A stretch of 20,413 nucleotides of DNA from a virus, in IMG/VR virus record IMGVR_UViG_3300032046_000263, positions 1 to 20,413 of that record; one strand, 5' to 3'. Shown here piece after piece: positions 5,509-13,920 of this stretch. Below the pieces are notes generated by a model. It had not been told where the DNA came from, did no database searches, and saw only the letters and a list, made by a program, of their open reading frames with translations. The stretch's first letter is position 1; each line of letters opens with the position of its first letter. A program made the translations under genes and the position numbers.

Positions 5509-6975
5509 CTATCTGTCCATGTTGTAGAAGCAGTGGCCGTAGGTGTAGGTCGAGGACACGGCGATGCGATCAGTCCACGCCCAGCGCGCCTTCGCCACGA
5601 CTGCCGTGTAGTCCCCCATGATGAAGCGGTCCGAGTCCATCTTGATCCCACGACGGACGCCAAGTAGCCAGCAGTTCTTGTTGAGGAGGTACATGCAGCT
5701 TTTTGACACACTTGAGGAATAGTACCCGGTAGCACTCAGCGCGTCATCTTTCATCAGACCACTGATGAACACGGGGGACCCCAGGTACTGCCCCACGGAG
5801 CCGGTGATGATGGCCGCCTGCGTCCCGATCTTGTCGACGGTGAGAAATTCCGTCGCGGCCATGATGTTTTTCTGGCCCACCCAGCCCACGACGAACATGA
5901 GCTGCTTCGGGTCGAGGCCATACTTCGTCATCGCGCAACGGCCGGTCAGGACCGTGCTGGTGGCGAAGGTCGAGAGGTCGGTGCTCAGGGACTGGGCTAA
6001 CAGGTCGTGACGCAGACCATCCCAAGCAAACACCGTTTTGGTTGTGGTCGTTTCTGCGTCCATATGTGGCGCTGTTGACTCATCTCCGTTGATGATCGCG
6101 TCCTCAAGTCCTTCCGCGAGCGCGGTCACCAGGTCGCGGGTCACCATCGGCATGACGGCGATGATCGAATCTTCCTCGAACTCAGAACTGAACGTCATTG
6201 CGGTCGCGAACGACTTGGCGGTCAACGTGGTCTTGCCCGTCGTCGGGTGAACCTCACTGAGGTCCGTCGCCTCACTTGACAGGAAGACCGTCGCCAGGCC
6301 GGTCATGTACGGACTGTAGAACGTCGGCGTCGTCATGTTGACCTGGGGGAACTGATTCGCGATCACGGTCGCGACGCGCAGGTCCTCCCAGAGCTGCCCC
6401 GACCAATCCGTCGGCACCCAGTCGGCGCCGTGGCTGGAGGTGGCCATGACCAGGGGGTCGTTTGCACTCTTAGCCCGACCCTCGCCGTAGCTCTTGACGA
6501 CGTTCTGCAGGCCCTCGCTCCGCGCCAGGGTGTTCTGCCAGCGCGGGAGTTGGGCGACCGAGCAGCCCTTGAGTTTGCTGACGAGCAGCATGGCGTCGCA
6601 GAACCGATGGAAGTTCTTGGTCCGCTCATCCTGCGGGGGCGCCTGGTACGGGTCGCCCATACCAGGGATGTACTCCGGCAGGTCGTGGGCCTTGGCATTC
6701 GCCAGGTCGGCCTGAATCTCGCGCATCCCATCCACGTCACCGTCGTGCTGGGCCTGCTTGTTGGTGGCCGTCGCGAGGGCGATAGTCTCGTCCTGCTTGG
6801 TCACCAGCACGTCCAGCCGGTCGGTGAGCGCCTTGAGCCTCTCGTCTACCACGTCGCCGTTGGCGATCTTGGCCTTGAGGGCCGTCACGACGGTCTCAAT
6901 GGCCTGCTGCGGGTTGTCCTCACTCACCGGCACCTCCAGGTACTCGGCGAGCTTCGCTACGTCAATCGTAGCCAT
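5509..6975 (-). CDS. Major capsid protein (HK97 fold)
   Basis: A 488-aa protein starting MATIDVAKLAEYLEVPV; I prefer this ATG over the one 9 bp upstream because GAGAGG then has a 9-nt spacing. Residues 1 to about 130 are helical and charged, with likely coiled coil (LTDRLDVLVTKQDETIALA): a scaffold (delta) domain expected to be removed by the protease encoded upstream. The rest is typical HK97-like capsid: MATSSHGADWVPTDWSGQL, then VIANQFPQVNMTTPTFYSPY, LTAKSFATAMTFSSEFEEDS, followed by a C-terminal strand-rich segment ending in CFYNMDR. It forms the icosahedral shell. Order protease then capsid is standard. A short hairpin precedes its ribosome site. Confidence 0.9.
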   Translation of the reverse strand: MATIDVAKLAEYLEVPVSEDNPQQAIETVVTALKAKIANGDVVDERLKALTDRLDVLVTKQDETIALATATNKQAQHDGDVDGMREIQADLANAKAHDLPEYIPGMGDPYQAPPQDERTKNFHRFCDAMLLVSKLKGCSVAQLPRWQNTLARSEGLQNVVKSYGEGRAKSANDPLVMATSSHGADWVPTDWSGQLWEDLRVATVIANQFPQVNMTTPTFYSPYMTGLATVFLSSEATDLSEVHPTTGKTTLTAKSFATAMTFSSEFEEDSIIAVMPMVTRDLVTALAEGLEDAIINGDESTAPHMDAETTTTKTVFAWDGLRHDLLAQSLSTDLSTFATSTVLTGRCAMTKYGLDPKQLMFVVGWVGQKNIMAATEFLTVDKIGTQAAIITGSVGQYLGSPVFISGLMKDDALSATGYYSSSVSKSCMYLLNKNCWLLGVRRGIKMDSDRFIMGDYTAVVAKARWAWTDRIAVSSTYTYGHCFYNMDR

Positions 6976-6999
6976 CTGAGTCATCCTCTCGAATCAAAG

Positions 7000-7021
7000 C
7001 GGCCTCCACTAAGGGAGGCCG
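7000..7021 (-). terminator. Hairpin upstream of the capsid gene
   Basis: CGGCCTCC (7000-7007) pairs with GGAGGCCG (7014-7021) with a 6-nt loop; the minus strand continues GCTTTGATTCG. The T-tract is short, so it may be a weak terminator or an mRNA-stabilising hairpin at the 5' end of the capsid message, 10 nt before its ribosome site. Confidence 0.5.
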
Positions 7022-7047
7022 TCTCTGTCTTCTGGTCTTGCGGACCC

Positions 7048-8535
7048 CTACCCGATGAGCAGGGCGGCCATCTCGGGGCTTAGGTGCCCGACGATCTTGG
7101 GCGCGGGTACGGCAGCCGCAGCCTCTACCTCGGCTGCCAACTGCCCAAGCACCTCGTCAAAGGACTTCTCCCCTTCGGCCTGTTCCTCTCCTTCCTCTTC
7201 GGGCTTGGTCTCGCGTCCGACACGGCTCTCGTCATCGCGCTTGACCAGTTCGACCAGCGCGGCGAGGGCCGCCTCCACCGCCTCGCGGTTGCGCTTCGAG
7301 AGCACCCGCCCTTCCTTCAGCACATCCACGCAGACCGCGATAGGGCTCGCGGCGGCATCAAGGATCACGGCGGATGGGGCTCCGCCCTCCTTGACCCAGT
7401 GGCGGCTGATGTTACGGACGGACTCCAGAGCGCCCGTGAGACGCTTGAGGTCCTCAACAGCCCGGTCCTCCTCGAAGAGGTCGGGCTCGTCGTTGTGCCA
7501 CGTCACGTCCTTGTAGGACTCCGGCCAGTCGCCCTTGAACTCAGGCACCGGCTTGTCCCACTTGGCATAGCAGCGCGCCAGCTCATCGTAGGCGGGCTTG
7601 CGTATGGCGTCGGGGATGTTGATCCCCTCACGCGCTCCCATGAGAATGCCCATGCGCGAGGCGACCATGCGCCAGAACAACTTCAGCGTACCGCCGTTCT
7701 CGTTCGGGTCCCGGCGCGCTACCTTGAGCTTGTACTGGTCGCGGGTATCGCCCGGCTCCTGCCAGACGATGTGCGCCTGCTTGTTGGCATCCCAGTTGGG
7801 CTCCTTGTCCGGCTCGCCGACCACCTGGCAGATCGCGTCTATGATCGCCGCGTCGGGGTAACTGCCCCAGTCGGCGTTCTCCTCCGCAGCAGGCAGCGTA
7901 TGCGGGTCGCCGATGTGCCAGTCACCCTCAGCCTTTGTCTCCTCAGCGGGGGCCTCTTCCTCGGCCTGCTGCGGCAGCGTCTGCTCCCACTGTTCGTAGG
8001 TCTGCCCGGCGGCACCACCAAGACCCTTGACCACCGTGAAGAGGGCCTGCCGATTGGCGGGCAGGGGCAGGAGGCTGATCTCCAGCAATTCCCCGTCCTT
8101 CTGCCAGTGCCAGGTACCGTTGACATTCGCCCCGCACTTGGCATTCTGGTAGGCGGCAAACCGTATCGAGAGGGTCTTCACTAGGCCGATCTTCACCCGG
8201 TTGAAGCGCCGCGTATCCTCCTCGGCACCGAGGTGGAACATACGGCCCTCGACCCAGTAGCCCTTGCCGGGGACGGGGGTCACCACATCCCATAGGCCCA
8301 CCGGCTCCTTCGGGTCGTGGTTCCAGAACATCTGCGCATTCCGCATGAACTGCGGAATGCTGCCGTCCAGGAAGCCGACCTCCACGACCTCGCCGTCGCG
8401 GTCTACCTCCTCGGTGCTGGCCCAGCCCTTGATGCGCAAGAACGGAACGCCGCCATCCTCGGCGACCTCCTCGGGCTGGCCGTCTAGGTCGAACGGGAGC
8501 AGCTTGACAAACGTGTTGCTGCCGATCTTGGGCAT
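7048..8535 (-). CDS. Prohead maturation protease, long HK97-type (S78-like)
   Basis: A 495-aa protein. I use the ATG at 8535 (MPKIGSNTFVKLLPF), 8 nt after AGGAG. Residues 30-170 form the serine protease domain with the catalytic triad in typical contexts: H73 in MFWNHDPKEPVG, S123 in VKTLSIRFAAY, E152 in LLEISLLPLPANRQA. Known family members are about 200 aa. Here a second region (about 220-350) contains RMGILMGAREGINIP and AYDELARCYAKW, an extension seen in some phage proteases, and the last 130 residues are charged, helical and end in an Ala-rich tail, like an internal scaffold. It should cleave the capsid scaffold domain and itself. Confidence 0.88.
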   Translation of the reverse strand: MPKIGSNTFVKLLPFDLDGQPEEVAEDGGVPFLRIKGWASTEEVDRDGEVVEVGFLDGSIPQFMRNAQMFWNHDPKEPVGLWDVVTPVPGKGYWVEGRMFHLGAEEDTRRFNRVKIGLVKTLSIRFAAYQNAKCGANVNGTWHWQKDGELLEISLLPLPANRQALFTVVKGLGGAAGQTYEQWEQTLPQQAEEEAPAEETKAEGDWHIGDPHTLPAAEENADWGSYPDAAIIDAICQVVGEPDKEPNWDANKQAHIVWQEPGDTRDQYKLKVARRDPNENGGTLKLFWRMVASRMGILMGAREGINIPDAIRKPAYDELARCYAKWDKPVPEFKGDWPESYKDVTWHNDEPDLFEEDRAVEDLKRLTGALESVRNISRHWVKEGGAPSAVILDAAASPIAVCVDVLKEGRVLSKRNREAVEAALAALVELVKRDDESRVGRETKPEEEGEEQAEGEKSFDEVLGQLAAEVEAAAAVPAPKIVGHLSPEMAALLIG

Positions 8536-8562
8536 AGGACGCGCTCCTAACAAGGGAACAGC

Positions 8563-8898
8563 TTACTCTGCGGGCTCAACGGCGGACGTGTGAATGATAC
8601 CAGGTTGCAGCTCCTTGCCGCAGACAGTGGAACGGGGACTCTGCAGCATGTGCTCACATGGCATACAGCGCCGAAGATCAATGTGGCCGGGGCACCGGAC
8701 TGCTTCCTTCGGTTCAAAGGCTTGCACCGGATCGCCCTCGTGCACTGTCGTGTGGGACCTCGTCAGCGCAGCCAACAGGTCGCTTGCCCAGAGTTGCCCC
8801 TCCAACTCGGCAAGGCTCATCTTGGCGTACACCCGACTGCCCTCCTGAGCACCTATCCGCAGGTCGAAGATAATGTAGGCCTCTTCACGGTCTTCCAT
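8563..8898 (-). CDS. Hypothetical Cys-rich protein between portal and protease
   Basis: A 111-aa protein from the ATG at 8898 (MEDREEAYIIFDLRIGAQEG) with GGAGGGG 2-3 nt upstream. The first half is an alpha/beta segment (KMSLAELEGQLWASDLLAAL); the second half has RCPGHIDLRRCMPCEHM and TVCGKEL, four Cys and two His that could form a zinc site. It begins 8 bp after the portal stop. Family not recognised. An upstream start would run into the portal gene and has a Gly/Arg-rich non-coding look. Confidence 0.6.
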   Translation of the reverse strand: MEDREEAYIIFDLRIGAQEGSRVYAKMSLAELEGQLWASDLLAALTRSHTTVHEGDPVQAFEPKEAVRCPGHIDLRRCMPCEHMLQSPRSTVCGKELQPGIIHTSAVEPAE

Positions 8899-8906
8899 GT
8901 CCCCTC

Positions 8907-11096
8907 CTACTCCTCCGACTCCCCGCCCGGCACCTCGAAGGCTGCCGCCAGGGTACAGCGGCACGAGCACGCATCATCTGGCCCCATCGCTGGATCGCCG
9001 GGCCCTTCATACTCCCCGCTGTCCAGCGTGAACGTGTCGTCTATCGCCACGACCTTGCCGTCAAGGGCGGCGTGGTCATCGCGGCTGCGATCATCCACCA
9101 CCGACAGCCACTCCTTCGCCGGGACCTCGGCCTGCCGGAAGGCCTCCCGCACCGCCCCGTTGGTCGCCATGTTGGTCTCTGTCCGGGCTACGTTCATCGC
9201 GTGCGACTTCTGCCCGGTGCTCGACCACTCCAGGACCCGGTCCCGCAACTCCGGCAACGTCTCGCCGCTCGCCAGGCCCTCGGCCAGTACATTCCGGCAC
9301 CGCTCCTGCGCCGTGTCTACGACGGTCTTCATCTGCAGTTTGCGATCCGCCAGCAGTTCCTGCACGCGCGGGTTGCTCACGTCAAACCTGATGGCGGCGC
9401 CGACCTGCGCGATGACCTCTTGGCCCGCCTCCTCGTAGGCCTCCGTCAACTCCGGTCGCACTGCGTTCCATAGCGCCCCGAGGGCCTGCTTCGGGTTGAA
9501 TACTAGCACCGTGACCGACGGCGCCTTCATGCGCCTGGGGGCCAGCAGTTCCTTCGCCGCCGACAGGTTGCCCAGGACCTCTTCCTCCAGGCCTTCGTAC
9601 CAGTGCGCTACGGCCTTTCGCAGCGGCACTACCCGCGCATCGAGCCGCCGGTTGTGGGCCTTCCAGACGTTCTGCCTGGCCGCTGCCGACAGCCGAGTAG
9701 GGCGCTTCGCAGGCAAGGCCCGCCGCTGCCCCGTAGGTGCCACCTGGCGGGCCTTCCCCTTGGGAGTGGGGGGAATACCTTCGGCCGGCGTGGCGCCCTC
9801 TTGAGGCAGGGCCGCCGGAGCCTCGGTCGCCGGGAGGGCAGGCGCCTCCTCGTTGTAGCTGTCCGCCGGCACGATGTTCAGCGGCATGTACGTGATCTTG
9901 CCCAGACCATCGGGCAGCGGCCGAAAGTCGAAGAAGTGCTCCCGCGCCTCGTCCACGAACATGAGGCCGTTGGTCACCGCCTGCACCGCCGCCGGCATCA
10001 ACGCCGCGAAGTCAGGCGCCAGGTCGGACACCTTCTGGTAGTCCCACTCGAACTCCGCTGCCGGGTCAATCTGCGGCACCAACTGCTCGTTCAGGTCGGC
10101 GGCGATACCGTCCAACCTCGGGCGCAGGCAATCAGTCCACATCATCTTGCGCTGCTCGCGGATCGAGACCCCGAAGTTCGCCGACTCGAACAGCCCCACA
10201 ATGGCCGGCGGCACATGGAAGACCGCCAGAATCTCCTGCCGCAACTGTTCCCGGAGCTGCAGCCAAGCCCCGTCGGGCGGCTCGCCGATCTTCTCCACGC
10301 TCATCCCGCCGTCGAGCACGACCGGCTTGAAGAAGCGACGCAGCCCCGCATAGCTCTGCGCCCAGTCCTCCTTGAGGCGCTTCCGTTGGTCATCAGTCAG
10401 CACCACATCGGCCGGCGTCTTCAGCCCGAACTGCGGATGGCCCCCTACCTCGAAGAACTGCAGGTTCGCGCGCAGGGCGCTGATGTCGCCCTGAATGGCC
10501 TGGGCCGCTGCGGTCATCGGCGAGGCGCTGTCCATTGCGCCCCCTGGACCCTCGTAGTGGAGCCAGATGATCTCCGTGCCGGGGATGGTACTATCTATCC
10601 CGTGCGCGTTCCGGTAGATGTACGTCTCGACGATGCCCTTGTTGATGCGCCCCGGCTTCATACGCAGCGGCGGGATGGGCCACAACTCCTCGATAGCCTT
10701 GCCCTTGCGCTCCAGCTTCCAGTACGCCTGCCCCCACAACTCCAGGCAGAGCAGCGTGATGCCGAACAGCCGCTGGTCATTCAGGATCGGGTTGACGTAC
10801 CCCAGCAGCTTCTTCAGCGCGTGCTGCTCGGCCGGTTCGCCCTTGACCATCACGCGCCACGGGCAGGAGGACCCCTTCCCCGCGATCTGTGAGATGCAGG
10901 CGTAGGTCCAGGCGTGCCCCTGGTAGCCCAGCGAGTCGTAGTTGTTCGAGCGCAGCTTAGGTTGGCTACTCTCGTTGTCGCTGCTATCGGCATCGAACCG
11001 TTCGTGTAGCCACTGCTGGGAGGAGATGGACTTCTCCACCTCGGGCGCAGCGGGCCGGCCACGCAGACGGTCCAGAGCCTTGGTTAGGAAGGTCAA
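8907..11096 (-). CDS. Portal protein fused to MuF-like head morphogenesis domain
   Basis: A 729-aa protein. Residues 1 to about 410 are an HK97-type portal: ACISQIAGKGSSCPWRVMVK, LELWGQAYWKLERKGKAIEE, WPIPPLRMKP, EIIWLHYEGPGG, VLDGGMSVEKIGEPP, FHVPPAIVGLFESANFG. A Pro/Ala/Lys-rich linker (about 415-470) leads to a MuF-type domain (about 480-729) with MNVARTETNMATNGAV, EWLSVVDDRSRDDHAALDGK and DDACSCRCTLA. The portal dodecamer is the DNA gate; MuF domains are injected or minor head proteins. They are usually separate adjacent genes. TTG start with GGGGTGG 6 nt upstream; no ATG or GTG is available in frame nearby. Confidence 0.9.
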   Translation of the reverse strand: MTFLTKALDRLRGRPAAPEVEKSISSQQWLHERFDADSSDNESSQPKLRSNNYDSLGYQGHAWTYACISQIAGKGSSCPWRVMVKGEPAEQHALKKLLGYVNPILNDQRLFGITLLCLELWGQAYWKLERKGKAIEELWPIPPLRMKPGRINKGIVETYIYRNAHGIDSTIPGTEIIWLHYEGPGGAMDSASPMTAAAQAIQGDISALRANLQFFEVGGHPQFGLKTPADVVLTDDQRKRLKEDWAQSYAGLRRFFKPVVLDGGMSVEKIGEPPDGAWLQLREQLRQEILAVFHVPPAIVGLFESANFGVSIREQRKMMWTDCLRPRLDGIAADLNEQLVPQIDPAAEFEWDYQKVSDLAPDFAALMPAAVQAVTNGLMFVDEAREHFFDFRPLPDGLGKITYMPLNIVPADSYNEEAPALPATEAPAALPQEGATPAEGIPPTPKGKARQVAPTGQRRALPAKRPTRLSAAARQNVWKAHNRRLDARVVPLRKAVAHWYEGLEEEVLGNLSAAKELLAPRRMKAPSVTVLVFNPKQALGALWNAVRPELTEAYEEAGQEVIAQVGAAIRFDVSNPRVQELLADRKLQMKTVVDTAQERCRNVLAEGLASGETLPELRDRVLEWSSTGQKSHAMNVARTETNMATNGAVREAFRQAEVPAKEWLSVVDDRSRDDHAALDGKVVAIDDTFTLDSGEYEGPGDPAMGPDDACSCRCTLAAAFEVPGGESEE

Positions 11097-11166
11097 TGCG
11101 TACCACCCCTGAATCTCGGGGGAACAAGGTCACGGGGACAAAGGGCTGAGGCGAGGCATCACCCTC

Positions 11167-12549
11167 TCACAGACTGAACACGCTCGGCGGCGGCCGCCCC
11201 ATGCTTACCACGTCGTACCTCAGCGCGTCGAGACAGTGGTTGTGCTCTGCCACCGGACGGTCCCGCACGTCCGACCCCTCGCGATGGTGCCGCCGACAGT
11301 ACGACTCGAACTCGTCAATCAACGTGTCGCATGACCGATCTACCCGCAGCCGCACCAACCCGTCAAGGGGCCGCAGCAACTGCCGCACCACTTCGATCCC
11401 CGCCTCAATGGTCTGCTGCCGCGACTGCACGCCCGAAGACGCCACCAGCGCGCACTTCTCCGTCAGCGTCACCCGCCCGTCCCGCGCCGCCGAGTCCCCC
11501 GTGGCCCACTCCGCCCGCTCCGGCAACTCGGGGAACCGCCGCCGCAGCTTCGCGTGCTCCTCCTCAACCAGGTTACAGCAAGCCAACGTCGAACGCCCCG
11601 GCACCACCAGCTCGTGCCAGACGCGCACCACGCCCTCCGGCGTGCGCTGCAACCACAGACACGCAAAGGGTGAAGCGTCCGTCGTCCCGAAGTCGAAGGC
11701 TAACCCGTACCCTAGCTCCGGCAGGTACGGCACCGCCCCCACGTGCGTCTCCTCCCGGAACTCCGGGTACACCATTCCCTCCAGGGACACCCACTCCGCC
11801 AGGTACTCCTGCGCGAATAGCTCCGGGCTCTTGGTCCGCCGCTCCTTCTCTACGTCCCCTGGCGGCAGGTAGGGGTTCATATACGACGTGGCATGGAACC
11901 CCTCCCAATCCGGGAACTCCCGCGTCCACGTCCACAGGTCGTGGAAGTGGTTCAGCCGCCCCCTGGGGGTCGAAGCAAAGACCGCCCAGCCCTGCCGGTC
12001 AATCAGGTTCGCCGCCAACTCCCGACCCCACACGTCACCCGGTGCCCGGGCCCACTCGTCGCACACCACCGCGTCCAGCGAATCCCCCACCAGCGAGTCC
12101 CGACTACCCGGCTCCGTACTCTTGCACGCCAGGTACGAACCCCACGGCAACAGCAGATCGGAGGGAAACCGCTCCTGCTTCCGCGTCGGTCGTACCCCCA
12201 ACCCGTGCAGCAGGAACAGCAGCACCTCCCGCCACACCCGCTCCGTGTGGTCGTACTTCGGCCCTACGATCCAGGCCCGCTTCCCGTCCTTGAGCAGCTC
12301 GTAAGCCAGTTCCGCCCCGCACGCCTTCGTCTTCCCCGCCCGCCGCCCGGCCAGCAACACCCGATACCGCGACGAGGAACCGTGGAACGCCGCCTGCACC
12401 TCGTAGGCCGGCGCGTACCCCAGCAGCCGGAACACCCCCGCCTTGTCCCCCGTGGCCGCCAACGACCGCGCCGCCTCCAACTGGTACCGCCGCCGCTTCT
12501 GGGGCGTCGCCTTGTCCCACCAGGTTTGTGCCTCGGCTAGCTCGGTCAG
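11167..12549 (-). CDS. terL: Terminase large subunit
   Basis: ATPase-nuclease motor that packages DNA through the portal. From the TTG at 12480: Walker A AGRRAGKT (44-51), Walker B LDAVVCDEW (D141/E142), coupling motif FASTPRG (169-174), then the RNase H-like nuclease with AFDFGTTDASPFA (D263) and HNHCLDALRYDVVSMG near the end. I extend the gene to a CTG at 12549-12547, which lies 6 nt after GGAGGAG and adds 23 sensible residues (MTELAEAQTWWDKATPQKRR...); a TGA lies just upstream in this frame and no ATG/GTG/TTG is available there, while the TTG at 12480 lacks a ribosome site. Length 460 aa (or 437) is normal. Confidence 0.92.
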   Translation of the reverse strand: MTELAEAQTWWDKATPQKRRRYQLEAARSLAATGDKAGVFRLLGYAPAYEVQAAFHGSSSRYRVLLAGRRAGKTKACGAELAYELLKDGKRAWIVGPKYDHTERVWREVLLFLLHGLGVRPTRKQERFPSDLLLPWGSYLACKSTEPGSRDSLVGDSLDAVVCDEWARAPGDVWGRELAANLIDRQGWAVFASTPRGRLNHFHDLWTWTREFPDWEGFHATSYMNPYLPPGDVEKERRTKSPELFAQEYLAEWVSLEGMVYPEFREETHVGAVPYLPELGYGLAFDFGTTDASPFACLWLQRTPEGVVRVWHELVVPGRSTLACCNLVEEEHAKLRRRFPELPERAEWATGDSAARDGRVTLTEKCALVASSGVQSRQQTIEAGIEVVRQLLRPLDGLVRLRVDRSCDTLIDEFESYCRRHHREGSDVRDRPVAEHNHCLDALRYDVVSMGRPPPSVFSL

Positions 12550-12589
12550 AGCAGACTCCTCCGAATGTGCTCAGGCCCCATAGACGCAT

Positions 12590-13300
12590 CCTGCGGGTTT
12601 CTTCCCTCGCCCTAAGGGCGGAACCCTACTCAACCCCCGAACGCTTCACCACGTCAACGTGCGGGGCAAGGACGGGCACGGTATCCCTCTTCGGCCTGCA
12701 GAGCCTAGCCGGTGGGCAGAAACGGGAAAGGCCCCCGCTGAAAGGGAGGCCTTTGCCTGACTACAACTTGCAAGAGAGGGGGTACTAAGTTCTGCCCCTC
12801 CCCGAAAACCGATTCGAGCCCCGCCCCCCCTGGTGCCGGGCCGCTCGGCTGGGTAGGGAGCGATCCCCTTCGCCAGCCGGGTTGTGTGCGTTCCTTCGCA
12901 CTTTCACTCGAACAGACGCGCTAGGTGTTCACAGGATTGTGCGCGACTTCTGTAACGTCGGGGCGCTCGTGCCTGCCTGGGCCGCCGTCTGTGTGCGAAC
13001 CTTGGCGTTGCCTGCCTGCTGATGCCCCTGCAGGGCAAGAGCCCCGCTGGCGTAGCTAACGTAATCACTATAAGCAACAGGTGCCTGTGAACACGCCCAT
13101 GAGCGCCCGTGCCCGGCCCTTCCACGAAAGACTCGCCTAACCAGGGGGCCGACCCGCCCGGGCTTTAGGTGGGGTGCCCCTGTGTGCCTCGCGCCCATGT
13201 TCTGTGCTTCTCCCTCTCCTGTCGCCCCTCCTCAGGACCTCCTCCCCCCCCCACAGCAACTCCCTGCCACAGCACAACGTCAGGATCACCACACTGCCAC
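12590..13300. other. Long non-coding gap between small and large terminase genes
   Basis: About 710 bp with no convincing gene, although terS and terL usually abut. It holds the terminator-like hairpin 12727-12754, a near-palindrome CACGTCAACGTG (12650-12661), a small hairpin CGCCCTAAGGGCG (about 12609-12621), a 10-bp palindrome CCCTGCAGGG (about 13025-13034), a TGCCTGCCTG pair (12970-12979, 13009-13018), and a purine tract on the minus strand with nine consecutive G (13252-13244). An 89-codon open frame at 12929-13198 does not look coding. A packaging site or a noncoding RNA is possible; neither is shown. Confidence 0.6.
12727..12754 (-). terminator. Terminator-like hairpin in the terminase gap
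   Basis: AAAGGCC (12727-12733) pairs with GGCCTTT (12748-12754), with additional CCC/GGG pairing inside. On the minus strand it continues with CCCGTTTCTG after the CCTTT arm. This is the most classical terminator shape in the window and would end transcripts from terS or from the gap before terL. Confidence 0.6.
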
Positions 13301-13301
13301 C

Positions 13302-13871
13302 TCAGGACTCCCCCTCCGTAGGTTCCCCCTCAGGCAGGGCAGTGATGCCTGTAAGGTCTTGCTTGTCGTGCCCGTTGCCCTCGGGTTCCTCGGGGCGCGA
13401 GGGTGGCGAGGCTTCGGGCATCATCTGCGCTATCACCTGGGCGAGCTTCTCATCGAGCTTCCCGTCCGCTGCATTCTCCAGGCGCTGCGAGTCGGTGTGC
13501 AGGCCCAGAGCGAGACGGACGTTGCTATGGCAGATACCCGCTGCCCAGACGAGGTTACGCTTGTCGTTAGGGTTGGCGTTCCTCGCCATGTCGAGAGCAT
13601 CTAGGCCTTCCCGTGCAAAGCGGCGGGCGAACGACTCGCTGATCTCAGCCACATGGTCGGCTATGCGGTCGATGCTCTTCTGGGTGGCAGCTTGGGCGGC
13701 GTTGGCGCGGTACTCCTCGCGCTTCTTCGTCCAGCCTTTGCGGGTACAGACGTGGCCTACGTGGTCGGAGGAGATGCCGTACTTCTCGGCTAGTGCGACG
13801 GTCGTCACGCTGTTGGGGCCTACGATGTACTCGGCCTCGATGTCAGGCCAAGGGATTGAGGAGACGGGCAT
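13302..13871 (-). CDS. terS: Terminase small subunit (probable)
   Basis: A 189-aa protein. The N-terminal region reads IEAEYIVGPNSVTTVALAEK then YGISSDHVGHVCTRKGWTKK, the helix-turn-helix arrangement common to small terminases that begin with a 'Y..G..s...LA..y.is...v......gW...R' pattern. A central helical region (residues 50-130) may oligomerise, and the C-terminal 45 residues are Pro/Glu-rich and probably disordered. It should recognise the packaging site and recruit the large subunit. ATG start; the ribosome site is weak. It lies upstream of terL but 750 bp away. Confidence 0.75.
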   Translation of the reverse strand: MPVSSIPWPDIEAEYIVGPNSVTTVALAEKYGISSDHVGHVCTRKGWTKKREEYRANAAQAATQKSIDRIADHVAEISESFARRFAREGLDALDMARNANPNDKRNLVWAAGICHSNVRLALGLHTDSQRLENAADGKLDEKLAQVIAQMMPEASPPSRPEEPEGNGHDKQDLTGITALPEGEPTEGES

Positions 13872-13920
13872 CAGTCATCACGTCCATCGTTCGTCGTCTG
13901 CTTGCTGTTGGTAGCCGTTG

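Noticed and set aside
7084-8184. Long plus-strand open frame (366 codons)
   Set aside because: Antisense to the prohead protease; no domain and skewed composition.
9603-10892. Long open frame (429 codons) on the plus strand
   Set aside because: It is antisense to the portal gene, has Arg/His/Leu/Gln-rich composition without motifs, and is a by-product of GC-rich third positions.
12797-12832. tRNA T-arm-like sequence (GCTCGAATCGG on minus)
   Set aside because: Stem pairs 52-62 fail and no D or anticodon arm is found upstream.
12929-13198. 89-codon minus-strand frame in the terminase gap
   Set aside because: Poor ribosome spacing, composition unlike neighbours (few charged residues in the second half, mixed third positions) and no recognisable domain. 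A gene cannot be fully excluded.
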